Positions 18,565-28,648 are shown, numbered from the stretch's first letter. The stretch: 64,000 nucleotides of DNA from Streptomyces sp. ST2-7A (GCF_021390475.1 NZ_JAJUWS010000023.1:1-64000), one strand, 5' to 3'. Notes: generated from the sequence alone by a model not told the origin. Numbers and translations are program-made.

Positions 18565-19695
18565 ATGAGCTCTCCGACGCCCTCGCCGATCCCCGCCACG
18601 GACGCGCAGACCGGCACCGGTCCCCGTCTGCGCGCGGTACTGGACGACATTCCGACCTACCGCCCGGGGCGTTCCGCCGGCCCCGGCACCGATGGCGGCC
18701 CGGTGCCGTACAAGCTCTCCTCCAACGAGAACCCCTACCCGCCGCTGCCCGGTGTGCTGGAGGCCGCGACCACCGCGGCCGGCACGTTCAACCGCTACCC
18801 GGACATGTTCTGCGGCGCGCTGATGGCCGAGCTGGCGGAGCGGTTCATGGTGCCGGTGGAGCACCTGGCGACCGGTACCGGCTCGGTCGGGGTGGCCCAG
18901 CAACTGCTCCAGGCCACGGCCGGCCCGGGCGACGAGGTGATCTACGCCTGGCGTTCCTTCGAGGCGTACCCGATCATCACCCGGATCTCCGGGGCGACCT
19001 CGGTGCGGGTGCCGCTGACCGCCGGCGAGGAGCACGATCTGGACGCGATGGCGGCGGCGATCACCGATCGCACCCGGCTGATCTTCGTCTGCAACCCCAA
19101 CAACCCGACCGGGACCGCGATCCGCCGCGCGGAGTTGGAGTCCTTCCTCAACCGGGTGCCGGACGACGTGCTGGTGGTGCTGGACGAGGCGTACCGGGAG
19201 TTCGTGGACGACCCGCTGATCCCCGACGGCCTGGACCTGTACCGGGAACGGCCCAACGTCTGCGTGCTGCGGACCTTCTCCAAGGCGTACGGTCTGGCCG
19301 GCCTGCGGGTCGGCTTCGCGGTGGCGCACGCCCCGGTGGCGGACGCGCTGCGCAAGACGGCGGTGCCGTTCGGCGTGAGCGGCATCGCGCAGGAGGCGGC
19401 GATCGCCTCGTTGCGCGCGGAGCCGGCGTTGCGGGAGCGGGTGGCGGCGCTGGTGGCCGAGCGGGGTCGGGTCTCGGCGGAGCTGTCCGGGCAGGGTTGG
19501 ACGGTGCCGGAGACCCGGGCGAACTTCGTGTGGCTGCGGCTGGGGGCGGAGACGGTGGAGTTCGCGGCGGCCTGCGAGGCGGCCGGGGTGCTGGTGCGGC
19601 CGTTCCCGGGCGAGGGGGTGCGGGTGACCATCGGCGAGCCGGAGGCCAACGACCTGTTCCTGCGGGCCGCGGCGGGGTTCCGCAAGGGCCGGTAG
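18565..19695 (+). CDS. hisC: Histidinol-phosphate / aromatic aminotransferase
   Basis: PLP-dependent class I/II aminotransferase, 376 residues. It transfers the amino group to imidazole-acetol phosphate or to aromatic keto acids. Evidence: [16 protein letters not shown] near residue 50, NPNNPTGT near residue 175, DEAYREF, and the PLP lysine in [15 protein letters not shown] at about residue 240. It is not in a his operon; an isolated second copy of this type in Streptomyces may act on aromatic amino acids, like the nearby pheA pathway. The start MSSPTPSP at 18565 has GGAGG directly adjacent, unusually close. Confidence 0.88.
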   Translation: MSSPTPSPIPATDAQTGTGPRLRAVLDDIPTYRPGRSAGPGTDGGPVPYKLSSNENPYPPLPGVLEAATTAAGTFNRYPDMFCGALMAELAERFMVPVEHLATGTGSVGVAQQLLQATAGPGDEVIYAWRSFEAYPIITRISGATSVRVPLTAGEEHDLDAMAAAITDRTRLIFVCNPNNPTGTAIRRAELESFLNRVPDDVLVVLDEAYREFVDDPLIPDGLDLYRERPNVCVLRTFSKAYGLAGLRVGFAVAHAPVADALRKTAVPFGVSGIAQEAAIASLRAEPALRERVAALVAERGRVSAELSGQGWTVPETRANFVWLRLGAETVEFAAACEAAGVLVRPFPGEGVRVTIGEPEANDLFLRAAAGFRKGR

Positions 19696-20107
19696 GCCCG
19701 ATCGGGGAGTCCGCCGGCGCCCGGGAGGGACCCGGCGCGCGCCCTACCGTATGGGGGCCGGCGCGGAACCGTCCACGGACGGGCCGCGCCGGTCCAGCCC
19801 GTTTCCGGGCGTGGTCGGGGCTCGTGGAGCGCGGGGGGACCGGAGGGATCCGGGCGAGACCGGTCTCACACCCCCCGGGCACGGATGGTCCGGGGGCATG
19901 GGGGATACTTGCTTGTGAATGTGAATACGTTCACAAGCTGGCCTTGTCGTGTTCGCTGCCCACCTTCTCGTCCCATCGTGTCCCGAGCGGATGGGTCGGA
20001 CGGATCCGGCGTTTCGGGAGATTCCTCCCCCGACCCGGAACCCGACCGCCCGTCCCCGACCGGGAACCGACGGCCGGGGACGGGCGCCGAAGAAGGAGAG
20101 CACCACC
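19696..20107. other. hisC-cydA intergenic region / cyd promoter
   Basis: About 410 bases. The left part contains GC-rich self-complementary sequence. The right part contains the Rex-type operator at 19911-19938 and a long untranslated leader before the cydA ribosome site (GAAGGAG near 20091). No gene is supported. Confidence 0.7.
19911..19938. promoter_or_regulatory. Rex-type redox operator upstream of cydA
   Basis: TGTGAATACGTTCACA at 19920-19935 differs at one base from the Streptomyces Rex consensus TGTGAACNNNTTCACA. A second inverted repeat shares its right half: GCTTGTGAA (19911-19919) pairs with TTCACAAGC (19930-19938). Rex is an NADH-sensing repressor known to control cyd genes in Streptomyces, so this should couple bd-oxidase expression to NADH/NAD ratio. 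Confidence 0.88.
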
Positions 20108-21676
20108 GTGGACCCAACCGCCGCGGCCACAGCCATGAACCTCACGGGCGATCTCGTCGGTCTCGCCCTCGCCGACGAGACCCTCGCCCGGTGGCAGTTC
20201 GGCATCACCACCGTCTACCACTTCCTCTTCGTCCCACTGACGATCTCCCTGGCGACCCTCGTGGCCTGTCTCCAGACCGCCTGGGTGCGCACGGGGAAGG
20301 ACCGCTACCTGCGGGCCACCAAGTTCTGGGGCAAGCTCTTCCTGATCAACATCGCCATGGGCGTGGTCACGGGAATCCTCCAGGAGTTCCAGTTCGGCAT
20401 GAACTGGTCCGACTACTCCCGCTTCGTCGGCGACGTGTTCGGCGCCCCGCTCGCCTTCGAGGCGCTGATCGCCTTCTTCTTCGAATCCACCTTCATCGGC
20501 CTGTGGATCTTCGGCTGGGACAAGCTGCCCAAGAAGCTGCACCTGGCGACCATCTGGATGGTGGCGGTCGGCACGATCCTGTCCGCCTACTTCATCCTCG
20601 CCGCCAACTCCTGGATGCAACACCCGGTCGGCTGGACCTACAACGAGGAGGCGGGCCGGGCCGAACTCACCGACTTCGTCGCCGTCCTCACCCAGAACAC
20701 CGCCGTCGCCCAGTTCTCCCACACCATCACCGCCGCCTTCCTCACCGGCGGCGCCTTCGTCGTCGGCATCGCCGCCTGGCACCTGCGCAAGGGCCGGCAC
20801 ATCGAGGTGATGCGCACCTCGCTGCGGATGGGCCTGGTCACCATGGTCGTCGGCGGCCTGCTCACCGCCGTCAGCGGCGACCACCTCGCCAAGATCATGT
20901 ACGAGCAGCAGCCCATGAAGATGGCCGCCGCCGAGGCCCTGTGGGACACCGAGGGCCCCGCCCCCTTCTCCGTCTTCGCCATCGGCGACGTCGACGAGGG
21001 GCGCAACGTCGTCGCCCTGGAGATACCCGGCCTGCTCTCCTTCCTCGCCCACGGCAACTTCTCCGACCCGGTGCCCGGCATCAACGACACCAACGAGGCC
21101 ATGCGGGCGGAGTTCGGCCCCGGCGACTACCGGCCCAACATCCCGGTCGCCTACTGGAGCTTCCGCTGGATGATCGGGTTCGGCATGACCTCCTTCGCGC
21201 TGGGCGTCGTCGGACTGTGGCTCACCCGCCGCAGGATCTTCCTCTCCGACCGCCTCCGCGAACGCGCCGCCGACACCGAACGGGTACCGCCCCTGGCCCT
21301 GACCCGCGACGGCGAACTCGGGCCGACGCTCACCCGCCGGTACTGGCAGCTCGCCTTCCTCACCCTCGCCTTCCCGCTGGCCGCCAACGCCTGGGGCTGG
21401 ATCTTCACCGAGATGGGCCGTCAGCCCTGGGTGGTCTACGGGGTGCTGCCCACCTCGGCGGGCGTCTCCCCCAACGTCTCGCAGGGCGAGGTCATCCTCT
21501 CCATGAGCGTCTACACGGCGCTGTACGCGGTGCTCGCCGTCATCGAGGTCAAACTCCTGGTCAAGTACGCCAAGGCCGGACCACCCGAGCTGACCGACGC
21601 GGACCGCAACCCGCCCACCCGCATCGGCGGCCACGACCGCGAGGACGCCGACCGCCCCATGGCCTTCTCCTACTGA
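20108..21676 (+). CDS. cydA: Cytochrome bd ubiquinol/menaquinol oxidase subunit I
   Basis: Haem-carrying subunit of the high-affinity terminal oxidase in the cytoplasmic membrane. Of 522 residues, ARWQFGITTVYHFLFVPL near residue 28 carries the His haem ligand equivalent to E. coli His19. FSHTITAAFLTGGAFV carries the second His, and FRWMIGFGM the Met ligand region. About nine membrane segments are visible. GTG at 20108 has GAAGGAG 7-10 bases upstream; longer N-termini would run through the operator leader. First gene of cydA-cydB-cydCD. Confidence 0.96.
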   Translation: MDPTAAATAMNLTGDLVGLALADETLARWQFGITTVYHFLFVPLTISLATLVACLQTAWVRTGKDRYLRATKFWGKLFLINIAMGVVTGILQEFQFGMNWSDYSRFVGDVFGAPLAFEALIAFFFESTFIGLWIFGWDKLPKKLHLATIWMVAVGTILSAYFILAANSWMQHPVGWTYNEEAGRAELTDFVAVLTQNTAVAQFSHTITAAFLTGGAFVVGIAAWHLRKGRHIEVMRTSLRMGLVTMVVGGLLTAVSGDHLAKIMYEQQPMKMAAAEALWDTEGPAPFSVFAIGDVDEGRNVVALEIPGLLSFLAHGNFSDPVPGINDTNEAMRAEFGPGDYRPNIPVAYWSFRWMIGFGMTSFALGVVGLWLTRRRIFLSDRLRERAADTERVPPLALTRDGELGPTLTRRYWQLAFLTLAFPLAANAWGWIFTEMGRQPWVVYGVLPTSAGVSPNVSQGEVILSMSVYTALYAVLAVIEVKLLVKYAKAGPPELTDADRNPPTRIGGHDREDADRPMAFSY

Positions 21677-21695
21677 GCGGCGAAAGGAACGCACC

Positions 21696-22826
21696 GTGAA
21701 TCCCGTCGAACTCGCGCAGAGCGCCCTCGAGCCGCACGCGTTGAACATCGTCTGGTTCTCCCTGATCGCCGTCCTGTGGATCGGCTACTTCTTCCTCGAG
21801 GGCTTCGACTTCGGCGTCGGTGTGCTGACCCGGGGCCTGGCCCGCGACCGCCGCGAACGCCGGGTGCTGATCAACACCATCGGCCCCGTCTGGGACGGCA
21901 ACGAGGTCTGGCTGCTCACCGCCGGCGGCGCCACCTTCGCCGCCTTCCCCGAGTGGTACGCCACCCTCTTCTCCGGCTTCTACATCCCGCTGCTGATCAT
22001 CCTGATCTGCCTGATCGTGCGCGGCGTGGCCTTCGAGTACCGGTCCAAGCGACCCGAGGAGAACTGGCAGCGCAACTGGGAGCACGCCATCTTCTGGACC
22101 TCCCTGCTGCCCGCCTTCCTGTGGGGCGTGGCCTTCGCCAACATCGTGCGCGGCGTCCCGATCGACGCCGACGGCGAGTACGTCGGAAACCTCTTCGACC
22201 TGCTCAACGGCCACGCGCTGCTCGGCGGCGCCGTCACCCTCGCCCTCTTCACCTTCCACGGCGCGGTCTTCGTCGCGCTCAAGACGGTGGGGGACATCCG
22301 GCGGCGGGCCCGCGCCCTGGCCGGCGGCCTCGGGGCGGTCACCGCCGTCCTCGCGGTGATCTTCCTGGGGTGGACCCAACTGGGCGCCGGCACCGCCTGG
22401 TCGCTGCTCGCCATGGTGATCGCCGCGGGCGCGCTGGTCGCCGCCCTGGTCGCCAACCGGGCCGGGCGCGAGGGCTGGGCCTTCGGCCTCTCCGGCGTCA
22501 CCATCGCCGCCGCCGTGACCATGCTCTTCCTGACCCTCTACCCCGCGGTGATGCCCTCCTCGCTGAACGCCGAGTGGGACCTGACCGTGGTCAACGCCTC
22601 CGCCACCCCCTACACCCTGACGATCATGACCTGGGTCGCGGCCATCGCCACCCCGATGGTGCTGCTCTACCAGGGCTGGACGTACTGGGTGTTCCGCAAG
22701 CGGATCGGGGTGCAGCACCTCGCCCCCGACCCGCACGGTCCCGCCGACGACGGGACCGGGGGAGGCGGCGGGACGGGCGACCCGTCCGGACCGACCGCCC
22801 CCGCACGGAAACCCGGATCGCCATGA
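21696..22826 (+). CDS. cydB: Cytochrome bd oxidase subunit II
   Basis: Second membrane subunit of the bd oxidase, 376 residues, with the family N-terminal GYFFLEGFDFGVGVL and GPVWDGNEVWLL. About eight or nine membrane segments are followed by a Gly/Pro-rich tail of about 30 residues. GTG at 21696 follows cydA by 19 bases with GAAAGGA upstream. The stop overlaps the cydCD ATG (ATGA), so the genes are coupled. Confidence 0.96.
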   Translation: MNPVELAQSALEPHALNIVWFSLIAVLWIGYFFLEGFDFGVGVLTRGLARDRRERRVLINTIGPVWDGNEVWLLTAGGATFAAFPEWYATLFSGFYIPLLIILICLIVRGVAFEYRSKRPEENWQRNWEHAIFWTSLLPAFLWGVAFANIVRGVPIDADGEYVGNLFDLLNGHALLGGAVTLALFTFHGAVFVALKTVGDIRRRARALAGGLGAVTAVLAVIFLGWTQLGAGTAWSLLAMVIAAGALVAALVANRAGREGWAFGLSGVTIAAAVTMLFLTLYPAVMPSSLNAEWDLTVVNASATPYTLTIMTWVAAIATPMVLLYQGWTYWVFRKRIGVQHLAPDPHGPADDGTGGGGGTGDPSGPTAPARKPGSP

Positions 22827-25800
22827 AGCCCGTGGACCCCCGCCTCCTCCGCCACGCCCGCGCCACCCGCGGGTTCCTCGTCGGATCGGTCCTGCTCGGC
22901 CTCCTCAACGCCGGCCTGGTCATCGCGCAGGCCGTGTTGATCGCCGACATCGTCGTCGGCTCCTTCCAGGGGGGCCTCGGCTCCGACGAGCCGACCGGCC
23001 CCGTGGCGCTGCTCGCCGCCACGGCGGTGGGCCGCGCCCTGGTCTCCTGGCTCACCGAGCGCGCCGCCCACCGGGCGGGCGCGGCCGTCAAGTCCGAACT
23101 GCGGATGCGGCTGGTCGAACACGCCGCCGCGCTCGGCCCCGGCCGGCTCGACCACCGCCGCAGCGGCGAACTCGCCGTCCTCGCCGGACGCGGCATCGAC
23201 GCACTGGACGACTACTTCGCCCGCTACCTGCCCCAACTCGGCCTCGCCGTCGCGGTGCCCGCCGCAGTGCTCGCCGTCATCCTCATCGAGGACCGGGTCT
23301 CGGCCGCGATCATCCTCGGCACCCTGCCGCTGATCCCCCTGTTCATGGTGCTCATCGGCTGGGCCACCCGCTCCCACATGGACCGGCAGTGGCGCCGGCT
23401 GACCCGGCTCTCCCACCACTTCCTGGACGTGGTCGCCGGCCTGCCCACCCTCAAGGTCTTCGGCCGCTCCCGCGCCCAGGTGGAGAACATCCGGGCCATC
23501 ACCGCCGACTACCGCCGCACCACCGTGCGCACCCTGCGCCTGGCCTTCCTCTCCTCCTTCGCGCTGGAACTGCTCGCCACCATCTCGGTGGCGCTGGTCG
23601 CCGTGACCATCGGCATGCGCCTGGTGCACGGCGAGATGGACCTGCACACCGGTCTGGTGGTGCTGATCCTGGCTCCCGAGGCGTACCTGCCGCTGCGCCA
23701 GGTCGGCACCCACTACCACGCCGCCGCCGAGGGACTCTCCGCCGCCGACGAGGTGTTCGGAGTGCTGGGGACCGAGCGCCCCCGCCCCGGCACCGACCCG
23801 GCCCCCGACGCGCGGACCGCCGAGCTGCGGTTGGAGCGCGTCACCGTGCGGCGGGAGGGCCGCGCCGGCGAGGTGCTGCGGGAGGTGGACCTGACCCTGC
23901 GGCCCGGCGAGACGGTCGCCGTGGTCGGCCCCTCGGGCGCCGGCAAGACCACCCTGATCAACGTGCTGCTGGGCTTCGTGCGGCCGGAACCGGGCGGCCG
24001 GGTGCTCGTCGGGGACCGCGACCTCGCCGACCTCGACCCCGCCTCCTGGCACCGGCAGGTGGCGTGGGTGCCCCAGCACCCCCACCTGTTCGCCGGGACC
24101 ATCGCCGAGAACGTCCGGCTGGCCCGTCCCGACGCCGACGACGAGGCCGTGCGCCGCGCCCTGCGCGACGCCGCCGCCGACGCGGACCTGCCCCCGGAGC
24201 GCCGGGTGGAGGAGGGCGGCACGGGCCTGTCGGCCGGGCAACGACAGCGCGTCGCGCTGGCCCGCGCCCTGCTCACCGAGCGGCCGGTGCTACTGCTCGA
24301 CGAGCCGACCGCCGCGCTGGACGGCCTCACCGAGGCGCGGGTGCGCAAGGCGCTGCGGGGAGCCGCCGCCGGACGGACGGTGCTGATCGTCACCCACCGG
24401 CCGGCCCTGCGCGACCTCGCCGACCGGGTGGTGGAACTGCCGCCGCCGACACCGCTCCCGGCGGAGACCGCCGGGGCCGGGAGCCCGGCCGGGGCGGCCG
24501 GGGCGGCCGGGGCCCGGGACACGGGCGACGCGGGCGACACGGGCGACGCGGACGGACCGACCGGCACGACCCCCGGCGCGGCCGGCCCGGCCGAACCCAC
24601 CACCGGAACCGGCTCGGGCGCCGGGGCCGCGACCGGTCCCGGGCGCGCCAGCGGAACCGGCGGCCCGATCCACCCGGGGCGGGAGTCCGGGTCCGCCGAT
24701 CGGCGGACCGCCGGGTCGGCGCACGTCCCCGGCCGCGACCTCCCCTCCGGGGCGGTCCCCGCCGCCGGGGCGGGCCGTTACCGGGTCACGTCCGACACCC
24801 CCGTCGGCGACGCGCTCGCGGGCCGGGACGCGGCGGCGTCCCCCGTCGGCGGGTCCGAGGCGCCCGTCCCGGCCCCGGTCGGCACCCACCGGGAGCCGAC
24901 CGCGCCCGGCGGATGGATCCTCGGCGACTTCCTCGGCGCCCCCGCCGACGGCGACACCCCCACCGACCCCGCCGCCACCTCGACGGCCGGGCCCGCCGCC
25001 CGCGCGCCGCGCCGCCTCCCGCCGATCGGCCGGACCACCGGCGCCCGCCGCCTGCTGCGCGACGCCGCCCGCCCCCGGGCCGGCCGGCTCGTCCTGACCG
25101 CCGCGTTCGGCGCCCTGGCCCTGGCCTCCGCGACCGGCCTGATGGCCGTCTCCGGCTGGCTGATCTCCCGGGCCTCCGAGCAGCCGCCGGTCCTCTATCT
25201 GATGATCGCGGTCACCCTCACCCGCACCTTCGGCATCGGCCGGGCCGTCTTCCGGTACGTCGAGCGGTTGCTGGGCCACGACGCGGTGCTGCGGATGCTG
25301 GCCGACCTGCGGGTGACCGTCTACGGGCGGCTGGAGCGACTGGCCCCCGCCGGGCTGCGCCGCACCCGGCGCGGCGACCTGCTCTCCCGCCTGGTCTCCG
25401 ACGTGGACGCCCTCCAGGACCACTGGTTGCGCTGGTTGCTGCCGGCCGGCGCGGCGGCGGTCGTCTCCACGGCGGCCGTGATCTTCACCGGATGGTTGCT
25501 GCCGGGCGCGGGCGCGGTGCTGGCCGCCGGTCTGCTCGCCGCCGGTGTCGGCGTCCCCCTCCTGACGGGGGCGATCGCCCGCCGCACCGAGCGGCGGCTC
25601 GCCCCGGCCCGGGGCCGGCTGGGCACCCGGGTGGTGGACCTGCTCACCGGCACCGGTGAGCTGACCGTCGCGGGCGCGCTGCCCGGCCGCATCGCGGCGG
25701 TGCGCGACAGTGACCGGGAGCTGACCGGCCTGGCGGCCCGTTCCGGCTCGGCGACCGCCTCGGCGGCGGGGCTGGGCGCGTTGGCCGCCGGCCTGACCGT

Positions 25801-26899
25801 GGCCGCCGCCGCCCGGGTGGGGGCGGACGGCGTGGCCTCCGGCGCTCTGGCCGGGGTGTGGTTGGCGACCGTGGTGATGGTGCCGCTGGCCGCGTTCGAG
25901 GCGGTCAACGGCCTGTCGGTCGCCGTGCAGCACCGGCAGCGCGCGGGTCGGGCGACCGAGCGGGTGGCCGAGGTGCTGGACACGCCGGATCCGGTGCGCG
26001 AGCCCGCCGAACCGGCGGAGCCCCCGGCCGGGCCGTTCCCGCTGGTGGTGCGCGGTCTGACCGCCCGCCACCCGGGGCAGTCCCCGGACGCCGCGCCGGC
26101 CCTGTCGGGCGTGGACCTGGAGCTGACGCCGGGCCGCCGGATCGCCGTGGTCGGCGCCTCGGGGGCGGGCAAGACGACGCTGGCGCTCTGCCTGCTGCGC
26201 TTCCTGGACCCGGAGGCCGGCGGATACACGCTCGCCGGCGTCGACGCGACCTCCCTGCGCGGGGAGGACGTGCGGCGGATGGTCGGCCTGTGCGCGCAGG
26301 ACGCCCACCTCTTCGACAGCACGCTCCGGGAGAACCTGCGGCTCGCGCGCCCCGGCGCGACGGACGGAGAGCTGCGCGCGGTTCTGCGCCGGGCGCGGCT
26401 GCTGGAGTGGGTGGACGAGCTGCCGGCCGGTCTCGACACGTCGGTCGGCGAACACGGCGCGGAGTTGTCCGGCGGCCAGCGGCAGCGTCTGGCGCTGGCC
26501 CGGGCCCTGCTGGCGGACTTCCCGGTGCTATTGCTGGACGAGCCGGCCGAGCACCTGGACACCGACACCGCCGACGCGCTGACCGCCGACCTGTTGGCGG
26601 CCACCGCCGACCGCACCACGCTGCTGATCACCCACCGGCTGGTCGGCCTGGAGGAGGTGGACGAGTTGCTGGTGCTGGACGGCGGGCGGGTGGTGCAGCG
26701 CGGCCCGCACGCGGAGTTGGCGCGGCGCCCCGGACCGTTCCGGCGGATGCTGCGGGCGGCCGACCCCGACGCGAACGCGGGCGCCGACGCGACCCCGGGC
26801 GCTGTCCCGGATGACGGGCCCCCCGGGAGCGCACACCTCACGAAATCTCATGAGAGCCGCACATCCGGACACAGCCGACTTTCCTCGCGGGTCGGGTGA
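22823..26899 (+). CDS. cydCD: Fused CydD-CydC ABC exporter required for bd-oxidase assembly
   Basis: A single 1358-residue chain with two complete ABC half-transporters; in E. coli CydD and CydC are separate. The pair exports cysteine/glutathione and supports haem insertion into cytochrome bd. Half 1: membrane domain about residues 15-320, Walker A GPSGAGKTT near 369-377, signature LSAGQRQRVALARALL. Half 2: membrane domain from about 745, Walker A GASGAGKTT near 1111-1119, signature LSGGQRQRLALARALL and LLLDEPAEHLD. The linker between them (about 540-735) is an unusually long Gly/Ala/Pro/Thr stretch. ATG overlaps the cydB stop. Confidence 0.95.
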   Translation: MKPVDPRLLRHARATRGFLVGSVLLGLLNAGLVIAQAVLIADIVVGSFQGGLGSDEPTGPVALLAATAVGRALVSWLTERAAHRAGAAVKSELRMRLVEHAAALGPGRLDHRRSGELAVLAGRGIDALDDYFARYLPQLGLAVAVPAAVLAVILIEDRVSAAIILGTLPLIPLFMVLIGWATRSHMDRQWRRLTRLSHHFLDVVAGLPTLKVFGRSRAQVENIRAITADYRRTTVRTLRLAFLSSFALELLATISVALVAVTIGMRLVHGEMDLHTGLVVLILAPEAYLPLRQVGTHYHAAAEGLSAADEVFGVLGTERPRPGTDPAPDARTAELRLERVTVRREGRAGEVLREVDLTLRPGETVAVVGPSGAGKTTLINVLLGFVRPEPGGRVLVGDRDLADLDPASWHRQVAWVPQHPHLFAGTIAENVRLARPDADDEAVRRALRDAAADADLPPERRVEEGGTGLSAGQRQRVALARALLTERPVLLLDEPTAALDGLTEARVRKALRGAAAGRTVLIVTHRPALRDLADRVVELPPPTPLPAETAGAGSPAGAAGAAGARDTGDAGDTGDADGPTGTTPGAAGPAEPTTGTGSGAGAATGPGRASGTGGPIHPGRESGSADRRTAGSAHVPGRDLPSGAVPAAGAGRYRVTSDTPVGDALAGRDAAASPVGGSEAPVPAPVGTHREPTAPGGWILGDFLGAPADGDTPTDPAATSTAGPAARAPRRLPPIGRTTGARRLLRDAARPRAGRLVLTAAFGALALASATGLMAVSGWLISRASEQPPVLYLMIAVTLTRTFGIGRAVFRYVERLLGHDAVLRMLADLRVTVYGRLERLAPAGLRRTRRGDLLSRLVSDVDALQDHWLRWLLPAGAAAVVSTAAVIFTGWLLPGAGAVLAAGLLAAGVGVPLLTGAIARRTERRLAPARGRLGTRVVDLLTGTGELTVAGALPGRIAAVRDSDRELTGLAARSGSATASAAGLGALAAGLTVAAAARVGADGVASGALAGVWLATVVMVPLAAFEAVNGLSVAVQHRQRAGRATERVAEVLDTPDPVREPAEPAEPPAGPFPLVVRGLTARHPGQSPDAAPALSGVDLELTPGRRIAVVGASGAGKTTLALCLLRFLDPEAGGYTLAGVDATSLRGEDVRRMVGLCAQDAHLFDSTLRENLRLARPGATDGELRAVLRRARLLEWVDELPAGLDTSVGEHGAELSGGQRQRLALARALLADFPVLLLDEPAEHLDTDTADALTADLLAATADRTTLLITHRLVGLEEVDELLVLDGGRVVQRGPHAELARRPGPFRRMLRAADPDANAGADATPGAVPDDGPPGSAHLTKSHESRTSGHSRLSSRVG

Positions 26900-26914
26900 T
26901 TCTAGGCTCACACC

Positions 26915-28648
26915 ATGGCAGAGACAGTGCGGCACCGGTCCGCCGACCGACCGGGATCCCCCGGCGGATCGAACGGGGGGCCGTCCGGGAACGCCGACAC
27001 CCCGCAGGGGAGCTCCCCCGAGCTGGCCGGACGCATCCCCCGCCTGCTGCGCGCCATGGTCACCATCGGCGGTGACGTCGAACTGCACACCCTGCTCGAC
27101 CGGGTCGCCGAGGCCGCCGCCGAACTGGTCGGCGCCCGCTACATCGGGATCGGCGTCCTGGACGAGGAGGGCGGCATCGGGGAACTGGTCACCCGGGGCG
27201 TGGAGCAGGAGGTCATGGACCGCATATGGAACCTGCCCGACCGGGACCGGCGGATCTCCGTGATGCTGGAGAGCCCCCGCCCGGTCCTCATGGACGACAT
27301 GAGCGAGGACCCCCGGTACACCGGGCTGCCCGGCCCCGACGGCGTCCCCGCCATCCGCTCGCTGATCGGCGCCCCCATCCGGGTGCACGGCGCCGGCTTC
27401 GGCGCCCTCTACCTGGGCGACCCCCGCGCCGGGATCTTCACCCGCGACGACCTCCAGCTGTGCCAGATCCTCGCCACCGAGACCGGCATCGCGATCGGCA
27501 ACGCCCGGCTCTACGAGGCGGTGCGCCAGCGGGCCCGATGGATGGACGGCAGCGCCGAACTGTCCACCTCCCTGCTCTCCGGGGACGGCGACAACGCGCT
27601 GGCGGTCGTCGCCGAACAGGCCCGCCGGTTGGCCGACGCCGACGCCGGCCTGGTGCTCCTCCCCGACGAGGACGGCGGCCTGGTCGTGGTCGCCGTCAGC
27701 TCCACCGAACCCGCCGGACTGATCGGTGCCGAGATCCCCCCCGGTGACTGGGCCAACGAACTGCTGCTCTCCGGCGATCCGGCGTTCGTCGAGCACACCG
27801 AGGACGACCCCTGGCGCTCCACCCACCTGGCCGGCCGGTACGGGCCGAACATGCTGCTGCCGTTGGGCAGCGACGGTGAACTGATCGGTGTGCTGTCCGT
27901 GCCGCGCGCCCCCGGCGCACCCCGCTTCACCTTCGCCGAACGGGCGATGGCCACCCAGTTCGCCCAGCAGGCGGCGCTGGCGCTGCTGCTCACCGAGGCC
28001 CGCCGGGACCGCGAACAGCTCGCCGTCTACGCCGACCGCGACCGGATCGCCCGGGACCTGCACGACCTCGTCATCCAACGACTGTTCGCCACCGGGATGC
28101 TGTTGGAGAGCGCCCGGCGCGCGGCCGGGGAGCCGCGCCTGTCGGCGCGCATCGGCAAGGCCGTGGACGAACTCGACGCCACCATCCAGGAGATCCGTAC
28201 CGCCATCTTCGCCCTGCAACAGGGCCCGGAGGACGCGCCGACCGGCCTGCGCACCCGGGTGCTGCGGGAGACCGGGACGGCCGCCCGGTCCCTGGGCTTC
28301 CAGCCGTCCGTCTCCTTCGTCGGACCGGTGGACGCCCGGGTGGACGACCTGATCGCCAAGAACATGATCGCGGCGGTGCGCGAGACGCTCTCGAACGTGG
28401 CCCGGCACGCCGGCGCCAGCCGGGTGGAGGTGGTCGTCGACGTCACCGAACCGCTGCCGGACGGTCGGCCCACGGTTCGACTGACCGTCGCCGACGACGG
28501 GGTCGGCCTGCCGCCGGACGGGACGGGGCGGCGCAGCGGGCTGGTGAACCTGCGGCGACGGGCTGAGTCGCTGGGCGGCGGCGTGGAGTACGGCCCCGGT
28601 CCGGACGGCCGGGGCACCTCGGTCCGCTGGTGGTCCCCCCTGGGGTGA
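26915..28648 (+). CDS. GAF-domain sensor histidine kinase (DevS/DosS-like), orphan
   Basis: Cytoplasmic two-component kinase, 577 residues. Two GAF domains (about residues 45-200 and 215-365) are followed by a HisKA_3 dimerisation domain with the phospho-His in ARDLHDLVIQRLF at about residue 383. A C-terminal ATPase has a DDGVGLPPDG box. The layout matches mycobacterial DosS/DosT oxygen and redox sensors. Lined up by eye, GAF-1 has Val where DosS has the haem-ligand His, so haem binding is doubtful. It starts 15 bases after cydCD, so it may share the cyd transcript. No response regulator is adjacent. Confidence 0.9.
   Translation: MAETVRHRSADRPGSPGGSNGGPSGNADTPQGSSPELAGRIPRLLRAMVTIGGDVELHTLLDRVAEAAAELVGARYIGIGVLDEEGGIGELVTRGVEQEVMDRIWNLPDRDRRISVMLESPRPVLMDDMSEDPRYTGLPGPDGVPAIRSLIGAPIRVHGAGFGALYLGDPRAGIFTRDDLQLCQILATETGIAIGNARLYEAVRQRARWMDGSAELSTSLLSGDGDNALAVVAEQARRLADADAGLVLLPDEDGGLVVVAVSSTEPAGLIGAEIPPGDWANELLLSGDPAFVEHTEDDPWRSTHLAGRYGPNMLLPLGSDGELIGVLSVPRAPGAPRFTFAERAMATQFAQQAALALLLTEARRDREQLAVYADRDRIARDLHDLVIQRLFATGMLLESARRAAGEPRLSARIGKAVDELDATIQEIRTAIFALQQGPEDAPTGLRTRVLRETGTAARSLGFQPSVSFVGPVDARVDDLIAKNMIAAVRETLSNVARHAGASRVEVVVDVTEPLPDGRPTVRLTVADDGVGLPPDGTGRRSGLVNLRRRAESLGGGVEYGPGPDGRGTSVRWWSPLG

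Noticed and set aside
21776-22822. Extension of the cydCD reading frame through the whole cydB gene
   Set aside because: The frame simply reads cydB out of phase; the ATG at 22823 with ATGA overlap is the natural start.
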